DNA of 64,000 nt from Desulfovibrio sp. An276 (lineage in GTDB: Bacteria > Desulfobacterota > Desulfovibrionia > Desulfovibrionales > Desulfovibrionaceae): contig NZ_NFJC01000004.1 in NCBI RefSeq assembly GCF_002159665.1, positions 60,755-124,754 on the forward strand, given 5' to 3'. Below, piece by piece: positions 9,014-18,104 of the stretch (its first letter is position 1; each line of letters starts with the position of its first letter). A program made the translations under genes and the position numbers. The notes beneath the pieces are model-generated. The model saw only the letters and a list, made by a program, of their open reading frames with translations, did no database searches and was not told the origin of the DNA.

Positions 9014-12000
9014 ATGAGCCGATCCGAACACAGTGTTATCCTTGAGATAAGCCAGGCATTTCTGCACGACAGAATTCCGGAATACATTCGCGATGCCGGA
9101 AGTTACATTCTCTCCGACAGCGGTGTGCAGAAGATCCATATCCAGGAAGGCGAAACATGGGAGGTGACCGGAAACATCCAGGGCGACGATTTCCAAGTCT
9201 ATACACCCCAGCTGACCTTCTCCATCTTCGACCACAGTGTCAAGTCGCTGTGCAACTGCTCGGATGCCTTCACGGGCATCTGCAGCCATGTGGCAGCGCT
9301 GACCATGCATCTTGTGGACGAGCTGCGCAAGGAGGAAGGCCAGGAAACGGACGATCACAACCCTGCTGTCGACTGGAAGCAGAGCTTCCGCGGCTTTTTT
9401 TCCACCAGCATGGAGCCGGAGGCAGGCAAGCACTACCTTGTCTTCCGCTTCGAGCCGGACGAGGGAAGACTTTTGGTCTCCTTTTTCCGCTCCCGCCAGA
9501 ACAAGTCCGGCCTCTCCACTGTGCACAACGAGATAACCCTGGAGCAGCTCATAGCCAATCCCGAATGGTGCGAGGCCTCCCCTGAGCTGCCCAGGGTTGC
9601 AAGACAGATAGGTCTGCACGTGGACTATTTCGGGCACAGGGTGGAGATTCCGGACGGGCTCGTGTCCTGGTTTTTCTGGGCCGTGCGCCACGAATACTAT
9701 ATTTTCTGGAAGGATACGGACAAACCCTGCCGCATAGAGTCAACGCCCTTTGCCCTGAAGCTCAAACCCAATCTGGACGCCCAGGGTTTCTGCTTTGACG
9801 TGCTTTTGAAGCGCGAGGGACGCCCCCTCATCTACATCAGCACAAGCGAGGAAGAGGACGAGAGCCACAAGAAGGCAAGCGACGAGCCCACAGAACCGCC
9901 TGTCACCTTCCACGGCCAGATGCCCCTGTGGGTCTGCTACCGCAGAAGCTTCTACCCTGTGCAGACAGGCCTTGACCCGTCCCTTGTGCGCAGCCTCATC
10001 TACGAGCGTCCCGTAGTCCCCCACGAGGAAATTTCCGAATTTCTGGACCGCGTGTGGACAAGGCTTCCCTCCTCGGAACTTTTCGAGCCGGAAAAGTTCC
10101 TCAAGATGATGGAGCCTGTCTTCCAGCCTGCCACCTACAATCCCAAACTCTTCCTGGACGAGGAAGGAAGCCTTCTCACCCTGGAAATCGACAACATCTA
10201 CGAGACAAAGCACGGAGAATTCTCCCTGGGCGGTCCCAATCCGGATTTCCAGACAGGCAGCTACACCTACGAGGGCCAGACCTTCCTTGTGCGCAGACAT
10301 CAGCAGGAAGAGGCGAACCTCATGGCAACCCTCTCCTCCATCGGCTTCCAGCCCCGCTCGAACAAGCTGTGGTTTTTGGAGCCAGAGGAGGCCATTGCCT
10401 TTTTGCTCGACACCTACCCCACCCTGGTCGAGACCTACCGCGTCTACGGCGAGCGGGCACTCTCGCGCTACAAGGTGCGCTCCACAAAGTCCACCATCAA
10501 CGCGGAAGTGGCCAGCAACGAAAAGGACAAGGTTTTCTCCCTGGACATCACCGTGGACTACGAGGGACAGAGCCTGCCCCTGGACAAGATCTGGAAGGCC
10601 TGGATGCGCGGCAAGCGCTACGTGCAGCTGAAGGACGGCTCCTACACGTCCCTGCCGGAAGAATGGCTGCAGCGCATTGCCCACAAGCTCTCGGCCCTTG
10701 GCCTTGATCCCACAAAGCCCCCGCAGACCATCTTCAAACAGTTCGAGGCGCCCATGCTGGACAGCCTCCTTGATGATCTGCCCAATGCCCAGACAGACTC
10801 TTTCTGGAGCAAGCTCAGGGAAAAGATTCACTCCTTCAAGGAAATCCGCCTTGTGCCGGAACCCAAGGGCCTGCGCGCCTCTTTGCGCTCCTACCAGCTG
10901 CAGGGCCTGGCCTATCTGAACTTCCTCTCGGAGTACGGCTTTGGCGGCATCCTTGCCGACGAAATGGGCCTTGGCAAGACCATACAGACGCTGGCCTTTA
11001 TCCAGCATATGGTGGAATCGAAGCTCGAAGGCCCGAACCTCATTGTTGTGCCCACATCCGTTTTGCCCAACTGGGACAGGGAAGCGGAAAAGTTCGTACC
11101 GGACCTGCGCCGCCTCATCATCTACGGCACGCACAGGGAAAACATGTTCCGCCAGATCGCGGACTCGGACCTTGTTATCACTACCTACGCACTTTTGCGC
11201 AGGGATCTGGAAGAAATCCAGAAGTTCGAATTCAATACGGTCATCCTGGACGAGGCGCAGAACATCAAGAATCCGAACACCATCACTGCGCGTTCCGTGC
11301 GCCGCCTTGCCGCACGCATGCGCCTGTGCCTGTCCGGTACGCCCATCGAGAACAATCTTTTTGAGCTCTGGTCGCTGTTCGAATTCCTCATGCCGGGCTT
11401 TTTGGGCTCGCAGCACGCCTTCCAGCGCGGCATAGTCCGTCCCATCAAGGACGGAGATACGGAAACGCTGGAGTATCTGCGCATCCGCATGCGTCCCTTC
11501 ATCCTGAGGCGTACAAAGTCCGAGGTGGCCAAGGATCTGCCGCCCAAGGTGGAGAGCGTCACCTGCTGCGCTCTGGAAGAGGCCCAGGCAGAGCTCTACG
11601 CTGCAGTGGCCCACAAGCTGCGCGATCAGGTCCTGGCGGATGTGGACGAAAAGGGTATGGCAAAGAGCCAGATGTCCATTCTGGACGCCCTGCTCAAACT
11701 GCGCCAGATCTGTTGCCACCCAAGGCTTCTGAAGATAGACATGCCCGGCTTCTCGAACAATCTGCCTTCTGGCAAGTTCGAGGCCTTCAAGGATATGGTC
11801 ATGGAAATCGTGGAGGGCGGCCACAAGGTCCTGGTCTTCTCGCAGTTCGTGCAGATGCTGCAGATCATCCGCCAGTGGCTCTCCTTCAGCGAAGTGCCCT
11901 TCTGCTATCTCGATGGAGCGAGCAAGGACCGCTTCGAGCAGGTGGATCGCTTCAACAACAGCCCCGATATCCCCATCTTCCTCATTTCCCTCAAGGCAGG

Positions 12001-12274
12001 CGGTACAGGCCTGAACCTTACCTCAGCGGACTACGTCATCCACTACGATCCGTGGTGGAACCCTGCTGTGGAAAGCCAGGCCACGGACAGGACGCACCGC
12101 ATAGGCCAGCAAAGACAGGTCTTCTCCTACAAGCTTATCTGCCAGAACACTGTGGAGGAAAAGATCCTGAGGCTGCAGGAGTCCAAGCGCAACGTGGCAG
12201 CATCCATCATTCCCGGCCAGGAGACATGGAAGTCTCTCACAAGGGAAGATCTGGAAATGCTCTTTGACGTCTAG
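9014..12274 (+). CDS. SWIM zinc-finger SNF2-family ATPase/helicase
   Basis: A 1086-residue Swi2/Snf2 DNA translocase. The N-terminal SWIM finger is intact: Cys80, Cys82, Cys90 and His92 in CNCSDAFTGICSH. A long middle region of family type (to ~residue 610) precedes the ATPase. The motor has Walker A as DEMGLGKT (~648), the Walker B box DEAQNIKNP (~746), LSGTPIENN, and motifs V/VI as SLKAGGTGLNLT and QATDRTHRIGQ. The bacterial members are linked to DNA transactions; the partner protein is unknown. The ATG at 9014 follows GAGGAA and the SWIM-containing sequence; an open frame upstream lacks family similarity. Confidence 0.88.
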   Translation: MSRSEHSVILEISQAFLHDRIPEYIRDAGSYILSDSGVQKIHIQEGETWEVTGNIQGDDFQVYTPQLTFSIFDHSVKSLCNCSDAFTGICSHVAALTMHLVDELRKEEGQETDDHNPAVDWKQSFRGFFSTSMEPEAGKHYLVFRFEPDEGRLLVSFFRSRQNKSGLSTVHNEITLEQLIANPEWCEASPELPRVARQIGLHVDYFGHRVEIPDGLVSWFFWAVRHEYYIFWKDTDKPCRIESTPFALKLKPNLDAQGFCFDVLLKREGRPLIYISTSEEEDESHKKASDEPTEPPVTFHGQMPLWVCYRRSFYPVQTGLDPSLVRSLIYERPVVPHEEISEFLDRVWTRLPSSELFEPEKFLKMMEPVFQPATYNPKLFLDEEGSLLTLEIDNIYETKHGEFSLGGPNPDFQTGSYTYEGQTFLVRRHQQEEANLMATLSSIGFQPRSNKLWFLEPEEAIAFLLDTYPTLVETYRVYGERALSRYKVRSTKSTINAEVASNEKDKVFSLDITVDYEGQSLPLDKIWKAWMRGKRYVQLKDGSYTSLPEEWLQRIAHKLSALGLDPTKPPQTIFKQFEAPMLDSLLDDLPNAQTDSFWSKLREKIHSFKEIRLVPEPKGLRASLRSYQLQGLAYLNFLSEYGFGGILADEMGLGKTIQTLAFIQHMVESKLEGPNLIVVPTSVLPNWDREAEKFVPDLRRLIIYGTHRENMFRQIADSDLVITTYALLRRDLEEIQKFEFNTVILDEAQNIKNPNTITARSVRRLAARMRLCLSGTPIENNLFELWSLFEFLMPGFLGSQHAFQRGIVRPIKDGDTETLEYLRIRMRPFILRRTKSEVAKDLPPKVESVTCCALEEAQAELYAAVAHKLRDQVLADVDEKGMAKSQMSILDALLKLRQICCHPRLLKIDMPGFSNNLPSGKFEAFKDMVMEIVEGGHKVLVFSQFVQMLQIIRQWLSFSEVPFCYLDGASKDRFEQVDRFNNSPDIPIFLISLKAGGTGLNLTSADYVIHYDPWWNPAVESQATDRTHRIGQQRQVFSYKLICQNTVEEKILRLQESKRNVAASIIPGQETWKSLTREDLEMLFDV

Positions 12275-12626
12275 GGGGCACAAGGCCGGGAAACCGGCCA
12301 TATCCGAAATATTTGGCCGGGCAGGCGCACTCATTGCGCGTCTGCCCGGCTTTGCAATGAAAGACTTTTGCCGCAACTTGCCAGCAATGGTGCAAAGTCC
12401 GCCATCCACTCGCCTGCCCACAAAAGCCGGAAATGGCGTCTTTGAGCTCACTGTCGTGAACAGCTCTTGCGCAGTGGCGGCATAGCCCCGGGACACAGGG
12501 ACACAAGGCCTGCATTGACAGGGGTCATTTTCCGGACTACCCCTGCACAGTGTTCACTTCATGCGAACAGGCATGCAAACGGCCACTCAAACGGCACATG
12601 AAATGCAAACGAACCAAGGAGCATAT
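12275..12626. other. Non-coding gap with a terminator
   Basis: 352 bases between the SNF2 and MBL-fold genes. It contains the terminator-like hairpin at 12316-12354. A TTGACA at about 12519 has no matching -10 at a usual distance. No gene is supported. Confidence 0.4.
12316..12354 (+). terminator. Probable terminator after the SNF2 gene
   Basis: GCCGGGCAG pairs with CTGCCCGGC, with an inner GCGCA/TGCGC extension, followed by a short TTT. The stem is strong but the T tract is weak. Confidence 0.5.
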
Positions 12627-13250
12627 ATGCACGTCAACTCCTTCCCCCTGGGGCCTCTTGGCACCAACAGCTACATTCTGGACAACGGCATTGAGGCCCT
12701 GGCAATAGACGTGGGCGGCGATCCGGCAGACATGCTGGCCTTCCTGAGCAGGAACAATCTGAAGCTCCTTGCCATACTCATAACCCACAGGCACTTTGAC
12801 CACCTCTACGGCGTGGCAGCCCTGCAAAAGGTCCTGGACGTTCCCTGCTACCTGCCTTCCGGCGAGGAGGTCTTAAGAGACAGCGAGGCCGCACAGGGCG
12901 GCATCTGGGGCATGCCCATGGTCCCGGCCTTCAGTGAAACGAGCCTTTCGGAAGGAAGCACGCGCATAGGCTCCTTCGAGATCACAGTCCTGAATACGCC
13001 CGGACACACCCCGGGCAGCGTTTCCTACTACATCAGGGAGGCAGGGTGCGTCTTTACTGGCGACGCCCTCTTCTACCGCTCTGTTGGCCGCACGGACTTT
13101 CCCATGGGCGATCATCAAAAGCTTCTCGCAAGCATACGCGAAAATCTCTTCACTCTTCCCCCGGAAACAATCGTCTATCCGGGCCACGGCCCCCAAAGCA
13201 GTATTGGCGACGAGAGGCAGCACAATCCCTTTGTGGGGGACTTTGCCTAA
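12627..13250 (+). CDS. MBL-fold hydrolase, glyoxalase II-like
   Basis: A 207-residue metallo-beta-lactamase-fold hydrolase, cytosolic. Metal ligands are visible as THRHFDH (His54, His56, Asp58, His59), GHTPGSVSYY, the bridging aspartate in FTGDALF, and YPGHGPQSS near the end. It resembles the short GloB-like group that cleaves S-acyl-thiol esters, but lacks the glutathione-binding C-terminal domain of true glyoxalase II. The start at 12627 has AAGGAG seven bases upstream; the frame is open to 12561 without a ribosome site. It is closely followed by the flavoprotein gene (5-base gap), suggesting one transcript. Confidence 0.85.
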   Translation: MHVNSFPLGPLGTNSYILDNGIEALAIDVGGDPADMLAFLSRNNLKLLAILITHRHFDHLYGVAALQKVLDVPCYLPSGEEVLRDSEAAQGGIWGMPMVPAFSETSLSEGSTRIGSFEITVLNTPGHTPGSVSYYIREAGCVFTGDALFYRSVGRTDFPMGDHQKLLASIRENLFTLPPETIVYPGHGPQSSIGDERQHNPFVGDFA

Positions 13251-13255
13251 AGCCC

Positions 13256-13918
13256 ATGTCGCAAACCGGGGTTCTCATAGTCTGCGCATCCCCCCACAAG
13301 GGGGGAACAACGGAGCGGCTTGCGCGCATCCTTCAGGACGGCCTTGCCAGGGACGCGACTCATGTTGAGGTCTCCCTGCTCCATCTTGCGGAAAATAGGT
13401 TTTCCGGCTGCCTGCACTGTGGGGCCTGCAAGAAGGACGGTACCTGCTCTCTTAGAAAGACGGACGATTGCGAGGCCGCATTTTCCGCCATGCGCAATGC
13501 TTCCCTTGTCCTCTGGCTCTCGCCTGTCTACTTCTATGGCCTTCCGGCCCAGGCCAAGGCCCTCATAGACAGAAGCCAGCGCTTCTACGAGAGCAGGGCG
13601 TGTGAGCACAACAAGGCAGCCAATGCCCTCTGTCCAAGGGCTCTCTCGCTTTTCGTGTCCGGCAGAAGAAAGGGGGATATGCTCTTTGCAGGCTCCCATC
13701 TTGCACTCAAATACTTTTTTGCTGCCCTTGGCATACCGTACGCTGGCTCCCTTGCCCTGCGAGGGCTGGAGGCGCCTTCGGATGTGACAGCCGAAACGAA
13801 GCAGGATCTTTTGCGCGCAGCCAAAATTCTTGCGCACAGCATTGAGAAAGATTGCCCTGATATTGCGAGTGCCATAACAAAAGCCTGCCCGCGTATCGAA
13901 AATGCCTTGCCCGCATAA
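13256..13918 (+). CDS. NAD(P)H-dependent FMN reductase / flavodoxin-like protein
   Basis: A 220-residue flavodoxin-fold oxidoreductase of the FMN-reductase family. The phosphate-binding loop reads CASPHKGGTTERLA, and WLSPVYFYGLPAQAKALIDR matches the flavin ring-binding loop. The compact cysteine motif CLHCGACKKDGTC is seen in iron-sulfur flavoproteins and could hold a cluster, which would make it an electron carrier rather than a plain reductase. It starts five bases after the MBL-fold gene. Confidence 0.78.
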   Translation: MSQTGVLIVCASPHKGGTTERLARILQDGLARDATHVEVSLLHLAENRFSGCLHCGACKKDGTCSLRKTDDCEAAFSAMRNASLVLWLSPVYFYGLPAQAKALIDRSQRFYESRACEHNKAANALCPRALSLFVSGRRKGDMLFAGSHLALKYFFAALGIPYAGSLALRGLEAPSDVTAETKQDLLRAAKILAHSIEKDCPDIASAITKACPRIENALPA

Positions 13919-13989
13919 GCCACAAATTTCCACAACCAACAGACAAATAACAGCCAAATCAGCCAAGGCTTCACACAGGGGATGACACT

Positions 13990-15345
13990 GTGAGCTTTAT
14001 TTTGAACGGCCTTGTCTACGACAAGCCCATGTTTTCAATTGTCGCCTACAACAGGGCACAGCTTGCCACTGCCTTCGAGCAGATGGAAAAGCTGCGCAAA
14101 TCCGGCCATCTTGCGGGCTATGTGCGCAGGGAAGCCTTTTTGCAACAGGAAACAAGCCTGGATCCGGAGACCGAGGAACAGCCCATGGCGCTCCTCAAAT
14201 TCACGCTCTATCGCCTGCAAAAAAAGGCCCCGGAGCCCCAACAGCGCCCCTGGGTCTTTTGCCCGTCCCTGCTTGGGGTGGAAGACGGGTACATCAAGGT
14301 AGCCACAAACTGCCCTGGCTCCTTCATACATGATACCCTGGCCCCGGACTTTTCCTGTTCCGCACACTTCGAGGACGCCTTTGAAAGCCTTGTCTTCATG
14401 GGCCGCGAGGAACAAAACCTCGCAGCGGACAACACAACACCCGTGCGGGACCTGCTTTTTGAAGCCCTGGGCAAGGCAAGCGTGCTCATGGGACACTTTT
14501 CGCCAAAGGGTATCAGCCTTTGCCCCTCGACCCTTGCCCTGCACAAGAAGGCCAGGGAAGAGGCGCGGGACCTTCTGGTCCGCGATGCCGACAGGGAGGA
14601 GATTGTCAAAAGGCTCTGCCAGCCTGCCTCCCCCATACGGACAGCCACGCGCCTTGAGGGCGGAAGGGCACTTCTTCTGGAAAGGCACCTTGCGCGCCTG
14701 ATACGTCTCGCAAGCGAACACGCCATCCCCACAGACAGGCTTGAATCCCTTGCAAGGGCCGTCTCTTCCGTGGAACTGCCCCTGCCAGGCTCCGAGGCCC
14801 TTTGGAGCGGAGGCCTTCCCTGCCCCTGGGGCATGCTGCCTGCGTCCGTGGAAGAGGAACTTTTGAAGGCAGGCGTGGACATCCAGAAAAGGGCTGCCCT
14901 TCACATGGAGCTTCAAAAGGACGGAAGCGTGCTCTTTGCAGCCCTTCCCCTTGCAGAAGACGGCACACGCACATGCGGCGTTTGCCGTACCTGCCTTGAC
15001 GAGCGTAGCGACGCCTGGCAGCTCGACACAACAAAAGCCCTGCAGGAACAGGATACAATACAGGAAAGAGTGCAGGCCGGCGAGATCGACGACGCCATCA
15101 TCGTCAACCGCTGCGCAGCCGTGGCTGGCACAGGCCATGGCGCCCTGCTCTGCAAGCAGGGACCTGCGCTTTTCTGTCCCCCTGCCCGCGACAGGGCCAG
15201 GGACAGCGTGTGCCTCGACTTTCTCCTTGAGCGCTCGCTTGTGCAGGAAAGGCTGTGCGGGCTTGCCAAGGCCCTCTCAAGCCAGGAACTCTTTCGCGCA
15301 AACTCCCTGCACGGTCTGGAAAAGATCGTGGTCGTCAAGGACTAG
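13990..15345 (+). CDS. PabB/PabC-like protein lacking the chorismate-binding core
   Basis: A 451-residue protein beginning with GTG, with AGGGGA eight bases ahead. Residues ~18-80 resemble the N-terminal lobe of aminodeoxychorismate synthase component I (SGHLAGYVRREAF). The C-terminal half looks like class IV PLP aminotransferase/lyase (PabC): ALLLERHLARLIRLA, a DDAIIVNR strand and RANSLHGLEKIVVV at the end. The ~270-residue chorismate-binding domain expected between them is absent. The lysine in TTKALQEQ could be the PLP lysine, but the usual neighbouring arginine is missing and the TEGxxxN loop has become AGTGHG. It may be a degenerate PabB-PabC fusion or a repurposed protein. Function unproven. 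Confidence 0.5.
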   Translation: MSFILNGLVYDKPMFSIVAYNRAQLATAFEQMEKLRKSGHLAGYVRREAFLQQETSLDPETEEQPMALLKFTLYRLQKKAPEPQQRPWVFCPSLLGVEDGYIKVATNCPGSFIHDTLAPDFSCSAHFEDAFESLVFMGREEQNLAADNTTPVRDLLFEALGKASVLMGHFSPKGISLCPSTLALHKKAREEARDLLVRDADREEIVKRLCQPASPIRTATRLEGGRALLLERHLARLIRLASEHAIPTDRLESLARAVSSVELPLPGSEALWSGGLPCPWGMLPASVEEELLKAGVDIQKRAALHMELQKDGSVLFAALPLAEDGTRTCGVCRTCLDERSDAWQLDTTKALQEQDTIQERVQAGEIDDAIIVNRCAAVAGTGHGALLCKQGPALFCPPARDRARDSVCLDFLLERSLVQERLCGLAKALSSQELFRANSLHGLEKIVVVKD

Positions 15346-15365
15346 AGCTCCTGCCCAGTCTTTGC

Positions 15366-15401
15366 AAAAGCCTGCCCCGCACGAGCGGGACAGGCTTTTT
15401 T
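15366..15401 (+). terminator. Bidirectional terminator between convergent genes
   Basis: AAAAGCCTG..CGC and GCGGGACAGGC form a long stem followed by TTTTTT on the plus strand; the A run at the left gives TTTTG on the minus strand. It sits between the PabB/PabC-like gene (plus) and the TunR-like gene (minus) and could serve both. Confidence 0.85.
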
Positions 15402-15431
15402 GTCCTTTCGGGGAAGGGGGAAAAATCGGTC

Positions 15432-16412
15432 CTAGCCAGGCAGAAGTGCCACGGCCATGGAGGAAAAGCTCACGCTGCAGCGTGTCCCTTCTCCTATTTC
15501 CATCCTGCGCACTGCCTCCATGCCCATGAGGGCTGCCATGCCAGTGCCGTCGTCCAGCCGTATACGCACAGAGGCCTCAATCTCGCCCTCGCGCACATAG
15601 AGCACTGTTCCCGTATAGTTGTTGCCAAGGCTGGTCTCGCTTCCCTCTTTTGTGAGCACAACCCAGGGGGCCTTCACCGTGGCAGTGACTGTCTGTCCCT
15701 TGTGCAGGGAGAGAGTGCGCATGCTTTCCATGGACACTGTGGCCCTGATCTCCAGCCCCGAGAGCGAGGTCACAACCACAAGGGCCGTGGTCATACCCTC
15801 GCGTATGGTCGTGATGCTGCCGGCAAAGGCGTTGCGCGCGGAGGAGTGGCGCAGGGTCTCCCTGCGCAGATGGGCGTGAAGGATCTGCCTTGCCTCGCTG
15901 TCATGGAAGTCCTTGAGCTGCACGGCCTGGGCTGGGCTTTGCAGGCCCAGAAACTTCTGCACAATGGACACAGGGATGCCGTTGTTCAAAAGCTCCGCCC
16001 CACGGGAGTGACGCAAAACCCTTGGGCCTCCAAGGGATTTGTCTATGCCGCACATGTCCGCCACAAGATAGAAGTTCTTGCGCACATAGCCAGGGTCCAC
16101 ATGGGAGAGGCTGCCCAAAAGATCGCTTACGGCAGGATCCTCTGCTATGCGCAAGAGGCTTGCCATGGCCTGATCCTGGATCTGTATGTCCCGATCATCC
16201 GCCACATGTATGGTAGAGGTGGAAAATATCAGGTCCTTCTTGTCGTCGATCTCCAGAGCCTCTCCCAGGCGCAGGCCGCCGTGTCTGATAAGCAGATAGA
16301 CGAAGTACAGGCGCAGACGGATGCGGCGCTGCTTGAGCGTGCGCGCCTTTTCAAGCCAGTCGCTCCATGTTCTGTCCAGGAGATTGAGTGTTTCGGCGTC
16401 AAGGTATTTCAT
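15432..16412 (-). CDS. tunR: TunR-like tungstate/molybdate-responsive regulator (integrase-like domain + two TOBE domains)
   Basis: A 326-residue protein with an N-terminal tyrosine-recombinase-like fold (~1-185) and two C-terminal TOBE/Mop domains (~190-250, ~258-326). This architecture is the TunR family described in Desulfovibrio, which senses tungstate and controls tungstate/molybdate transport genes. The recombinase residues are eroded. GLRLGEAL and LRHSRGAELL keep arginines. The expected LGH is LGL, and the catalytic tyrosine position reads VQLKDF, so it should bind DNA but not recombine it. The chosen ATG at 16412 has no visible Shine-Dalgarno; the frame is open upstream to 16688 but without domain similarity. 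No tunABC or modABC genes lie nearby. Confidence 0.78.
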   Translation of the reverse strand: MKYLDAETLNLLDRTWSDWLEKARTLKQRRIRLRLYFVYLLIRHGGLRLGEALEIDDKKDLIFSTSTIHVADDRDIQIQDQAMASLLRIAEDPAVSDLLGSLSHVDPGYVRKNFYLVADMCGIDKSLGGPRVLRHSRGAELLNNGIPVSIVQKFLGLQSPAQAVQLKDFHDSEARQILHAHLRRETLRHSSARNAFAGSITTIREGMTTALVVVTSLSGLEIRATVSMESMRTLSLHKGQTVTATVKAPWVVLTKEGSETSLGNNYTGTVLYVREGEIEASVRIRLDDGTGMAALMGMEAVRRMEIGEGTRCSVSFSSMAVALLPG

Positions 16413-16724
16413 AAGGCAGGAAAAAAAGAGGCTGGCACCTTGCTGTGCATGCGGATTTGGGCAGCAGGCGGATTCAGACAGCAGACGATGGGCTCGCAAG
16501 ACAGAGCCGGAAACGAGCCCTACTATGGCACACTGTGGCCCGTTTGCGCAAACAAGCACGAAAAATGTTCCAAGCGTGATAGTTGCACAGAGGCTTTTCA
16601 CAAAAGCACCTCTTTTCCCACGTGACGTTTTTCGCAAGGCGTTGACAGGAAAGGTGCTTGCGATCAAGAAAAAAGCGTTCTTTTTCATTTCCTTCTTTCC
16701 TGTGCCCCAGGGGCAGAGGTCTCC
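16413..16724. other. Divergent intergenic region, TunR-like / DUF4198
   Basis: 312 bases. It carries a TTGACA near 16643 on the plus strand without a clear -10. It should contain the regulator's own operator, but no strong palindrome stood out. The minus-strand frame stays open across it, so a longer regulator cannot be excluded. Confidence 0.35.
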
Positions 16725-17819
16725 ATGTCATTCTCCCCCAAAGCCTGTCTTTCAAGGGGCTCAAGGCCCCAGTCGTGTCCCAAAACGCCGCTTGCACTTG
16801 TCCTTCTTCTTGTGGCTTGCCTCTTCTTTCACCTTGCAGGCCCGTGCGAGGCCTCAAGGGCAACTCTTCTTGTGCCGAGCAAGCCAAGCATCGAATCCCC
16901 CCTCTCCGTCACCCAGGCCACAGAGGCAGGGGAAGCAGTTGCCAAACCAAACGAGCAGGAAAAATCAAAAAAGAGCGCAGATGAAGCCCAAAAGAGCAAG
17001 CAGGGCGAGAAAAACGGCGCAAAATCCAATGAGAGCGCAGGCAAGGCCGACGCCAAGCCCGATACAGCCGAGGTCTGCGAGATCGTGGACGCTGTCAATG
17101 CAAGCATACAGGCAAGCATTGCCCCCCAGCAGCTCAAGGAGGAGGTGGATCTGCTCATTGTGGGCATGGAAGCCTTCCGCTACAGGGGAGTGGCCATTGA
17201 TCCGCCGCGCATCTTTACCATCTACCGCTTTGACAAGGACGCGGAAAATCCCAGGCGTCCTGCAAGGCGCGAGGATCGCCTGGGCGACATAGAGGAAATC
17301 CGCTATCTGAACCAGAAGGCCTGGGGCGCCAATGTGGGCCTCGACAGGCCAGGCCTCTACCAGTTTGTCATCGAGACCCAGCCCTGGTGGTCCCAGTCCG
17401 AGGCAGGCTACGAGCGCCACATAGTAAAGACAATGCTGCCTGTCTTTGGCGAGGACTGGGGCTGGGATCTTCCTCTGGGCCTGAGCCACGAGATAGTCCC
17501 CCTTGTCCGCCCCTTCGGACTCTTCTCGCCTGCCCTTTTTGCCGCCAGGGTGCTGGTGAACGGCAAGCCGGCAGCTGGCGTGCCGGTGCAGGTTTTCCGC
17601 ATCAATACGGAAAAGACAAAGGTTCCCACGCCCTGGCACGAGGAAATGCACCTTCGCACCCTGCCGGACGGCACCTTTGCAGTTGTGCTGAACAGGGCTG
17701 GCTGGTGGTGCTGCACGGCAACAAGGGAGGGAGCTCCTCTTAAAGGGCCAGACGGCCAGCCCTCCCCGCTCAAGGAAAGCGCGCTTTTCTGGCTCTACGT
17801 GGACGCCCAGGGAAAGTAG
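16725..17819 (+). CDS. DUF4198-like exported protein
   Basis: A 364-residue protein with a hydrophobic export signal (PLALVLLLVACLFFHLAGPCEA) and a low-complexity Lys/Glu/Ala/Ser-rich linker (~65-110). A beta-rich body follows that resembles DUF4198 proteins, which accompany cobalt/nickel and other metal transport: ARVLVNGKPAAGVPVQV and LRTLPDGTFAVVLNRAGWW. GAGG lies five bases before the ATG. Its place beside a TunR-type metal-oxyanion sensor fits a role in metal handling at the cell surface, but that is inference and the family match is moderate. Confidence 0.5.
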   Translation: MSFSPKACLSRGSRPQSCPKTPLALVLLLVACLFFHLAGPCEASRATLLVPSKPSIESPLSVTQATEAGEAVAKPNEQEKSKKSADEAQKSKQGEKNGAKSNESAGKADAKPDTAEVCEIVDAVNASIQASIAPQQLKEEVDLLIVGMEAFRYRGVAIDPPRIFTIYRFDKDAENPRRPARREDRLGDIEEIRYLNQKAWGANVGLDRPGLYQFVIETQPWWSQSEAGYERHIVKTMLPVFGEDWGWDLPLGLSHEIVPLVRPFGLFSPALFAARVLVNGKPAAGVPVQVFRINTEKTKVPTPWHEEMHLRTLPDGTFAVVLNRAGWWCCTATREGAPLKGPDGQPSPLKESALFWLYVDAQGK

Positions 17820-18104
17820 CAGAGCAGGCGCCCCTTTTGGGGAAGGGATTTTTCCGGACAGTACGGAAGGTCCCGGGCAACGGCCCCTAAGCCACGCTTT
17901 TTTCGCGCCACCCTTGCCTTTTCCCTTTGCAGACCTTATCTTCCATCGCGTGGAAACAGTGTCAGAGCCTTTTTCGCACTGAATCCGGCAAGTCGGCAAC
18001 TCACACATTTGTCTCAAGCTTGCTTCACAAACCTCGGGAAACAACAGGAGCTGCGTCCCGACCGTCCTCACTTCTATGGACAGGCGCACCAACGCAGAAC
18101 TCGC

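Noticed and set aside
9740..11824. Long minus-strand frame (694 codons) inside the SNF2 gene
   Set aside because: Same mirror effect; the plus-strand frame has all helicase motifs and this frame has no recognisable domain.
15432..16412. Mobile element integrase
   Set aside because: The recombinase fold lacks the catalytic tyrosine and carries TOBE domains, and there are no flanking att-like repeats or cargo; it fits a TunR-type regulator.
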